Shown piece after piece: positions 6,315 through 7,190 of a stretch of 7,190 nucleotides of DNA. Source of the stretch: CAZEDU01 sp964511185. Its GTDB lineage: Bacteria; Myxococcota; Myxococcia; Myxococcales; Myxococcaceae. The stretch is from the NCBI GenBank assembly GCA_964511185.1, contig CAZEDU010000175.1:1-7190 (forward strand), read 5' to 3'. A program made the translations under genes and the position numbers. Every line of letters begins with the position of its first letter. Position 1 is the first letter of the stretch. The notes below the pieces were generated by a model. That model was given only the letters and a program-made list of their open reading frames with translations. It ran no database searches and was not told the origin of the DNA.

Positions 6315-7190
6315 GTGGCGACCGTCCCCTCCGAAGACTCTGAAATCGACTTCACCGGCGACGGCGCGGCCGACGAGTTCCCCTGCGGCTTCCCCATCCT
6401 CGAGAAGAGCGACCTCCGCGTCGAACTCACGCTGAGCGGCTCCGACACCCCGACGCTGCAGGTCGAGGGCGTCGACTACGAGGTGGACGCCGCGCCGAGC
6501 GCCAACCCCACCGTCACCATGACGGTGCCGCCGCCCAACCTCTCGACGCTGCACATCGAGCGCACGGTGCCCATCACGCAGGAGGTGAACCTGCAGACAC
6601 AGGGACCCTTCAGTCCGGCCACCGTCACCGAGATGCTCGACAAGTCGGCGATGATCGACCAGCAGCTCCACCGCCGCCTGCGCGCCGTCGAGACGGCGGG
6701 CACCGCGGGCGACATCGTCGCCGGCGCCGGCGTCTCCTTCACGGGCGACGTGCTCAATGTGAACGCGGGCGACGGCATCGTCGTGGGCGCCGACGACGTC
6801 TCGGTGGACTTCGGCGCCGCCGGCGACATGGCGCAGGTGACGAAGTCCGCGGCCGTCGCCGGCGCGAGCGGTAAGGTGGCCGACGCGGCGCACAAGCACG
6901 ACGTCTCCACGGCGACCGCCATCGAGCTCACCGACGCGACCAACGGTGAAGGCAACGCGACGTCGCTCGCGCGCAGCAACCACACTCACGCGCACGGCAA
7001 CCGCGGAGGCGGCTCGCTGCACGCGCTGGTGGTGAGTGCGGGAGACGCTGGCTTCATGTCCGGGGTGGATAAGACGACGCTCGACGTGCTCGCGGAGCTC
7101 GCGCACGCGCGCGCAATCGCCGTCGCCGGACAGGTCCTCGTCGCCGGCGCAGGGAGCACGCTGCTGAACCTCGCGACAGAAATCTACGAT
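6315..7190 (+). CDS. Tail fibre protein with T7 gp17-type N-terminal attachment domain (runs off right edge)
   Basis: GTG at 6315 is the only usual start after the in-frame stop at 6264-6266. 292 codons are visible and the frame is still open. Residues 1-120 match the T7 tail-fibre N-terminal domain that attaches fibres to the tail: 'FTGDGAADEFPCGFPILEKS', 'VEGVDYEV', 'LHIERTVPITQEVNLQTQG', then 'EMLDKSAMIDQQLHRRL'. Residues about 130-168 carry the repetitive G-x-G strands common in fibre shafts (AGAGVSFTGDVLNVNAGDGI). Residues 193-257 hold HKHD (193-196), 'ARSNHTHAHGNRGGGSLHAL' and 'GFMSGVDKTTLD', a module I recall from many phage fibre and tail proteins. The host-binding tip is beyond the window. 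The product should be a trimer on the virion that determines host recognition. Its position after the giant protein parallels T7 genes 16-17. The family call is strong; the exact start is less so, since the Shine-Dalgarno is weak. Confidence 0.88.
   Translation, partial: MATVPSEDSEIDFTGDGAADEFPCGFPILEKSDLRVELTLSGSDTPTLQVEGVDYEVDAAPSANPTVTMTVPPPNLSTLHIERTVPITQEVNLQTQGPFSPATVTEMLDKSAMIDQQLHRRLRAVETAGTAGDIVAGAGVSFTGDVLNVNAGDGIVVGADDVSVDFGAAGDMAQVTKSAAVAGASGKVADAAHKHDVSTATAIELTDATNGEGNATSLARSNHTHAHGNRGGGSLHALVVSAGDAGFMSGVDKTTLDVLAELAHARAIAVAGQVLVAGAGSTLLNLATEIYD

Noticed and set aside
6210..7106. 298-residue minus-strand frame opposite the tail-fibre gene
   Set aside because: Arg/Val/His-rich shadow. 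The plus strand has a clear T7-type fibre domain from GTG 6315.

Overview
The window is a high-GC stretch of bacteriophage or prophage DNA from a virion-structure region. Three facts support this. Most of it is one giant open frame that resembles the large ejected ('polyvalent') phage proteins. It is followed by a gene whose N-terminus matches the T7 gp17 tail-fibre attachment domain. That order, giant internal or ejected protein and then T7-type fibre, is the order of T7 genes 16 and 17. The host cannot be read from the sequence. The strong G/C bias at third codon positions points to a high-GC bacterium, and the lipoprotein gene suggests a didermic (Gram-negative) host.

Layout. Positions 1-5936 (+) hold the giant gene, open at the left edge. 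It is interrupted by a scaffold gap of exactly 100 N (1667-1766). The last 55 bases before the gap (1612-1666) are repeated exactly as the first 55 after it (1767-1821). Collapsing the overlap puts both halves in one frame and rebuilds a complete GGDEF-like domain, so I read this as one protein of at least 1926 residues. Domains in order: a glycine/alanine-rich start and a 'THVYFEA' region; a degenerate GGDEF-like domain; a second GGDEF-like domain with an SGDEY signature and most nucleotide-binding residues kept; a linker zone in which codon usage switches to another frame (possible nested 81-residue gene, 1897-2142); a zincin-like metallopeptidase (HESAH); a long charged helical region; and a C-terminal region with hydrophobic segments.

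At 5923-6279 on the minus strand lies a small cysteine-rich protein with a lipoprotein signal and a C-terminal membrane segment. It is tail-to-tail with the giant gene and divergent from the fibre gene. At 6315-7190 (+) a GTG-started tail-fibre gene runs off the right edge.

How they fit together (inference): the fibre binds the host, the giant protein is probably packaged and ejected with the DNA, carrying a peptidase and a possible nucleotide-second-messenger module into the cell, and the reversed lipoprotein is either a lysogeny-expressed cargo gene or a one-piece spanin. All residue numbers for the giant protein count from position 1 with the 55-base overlap collapsed.
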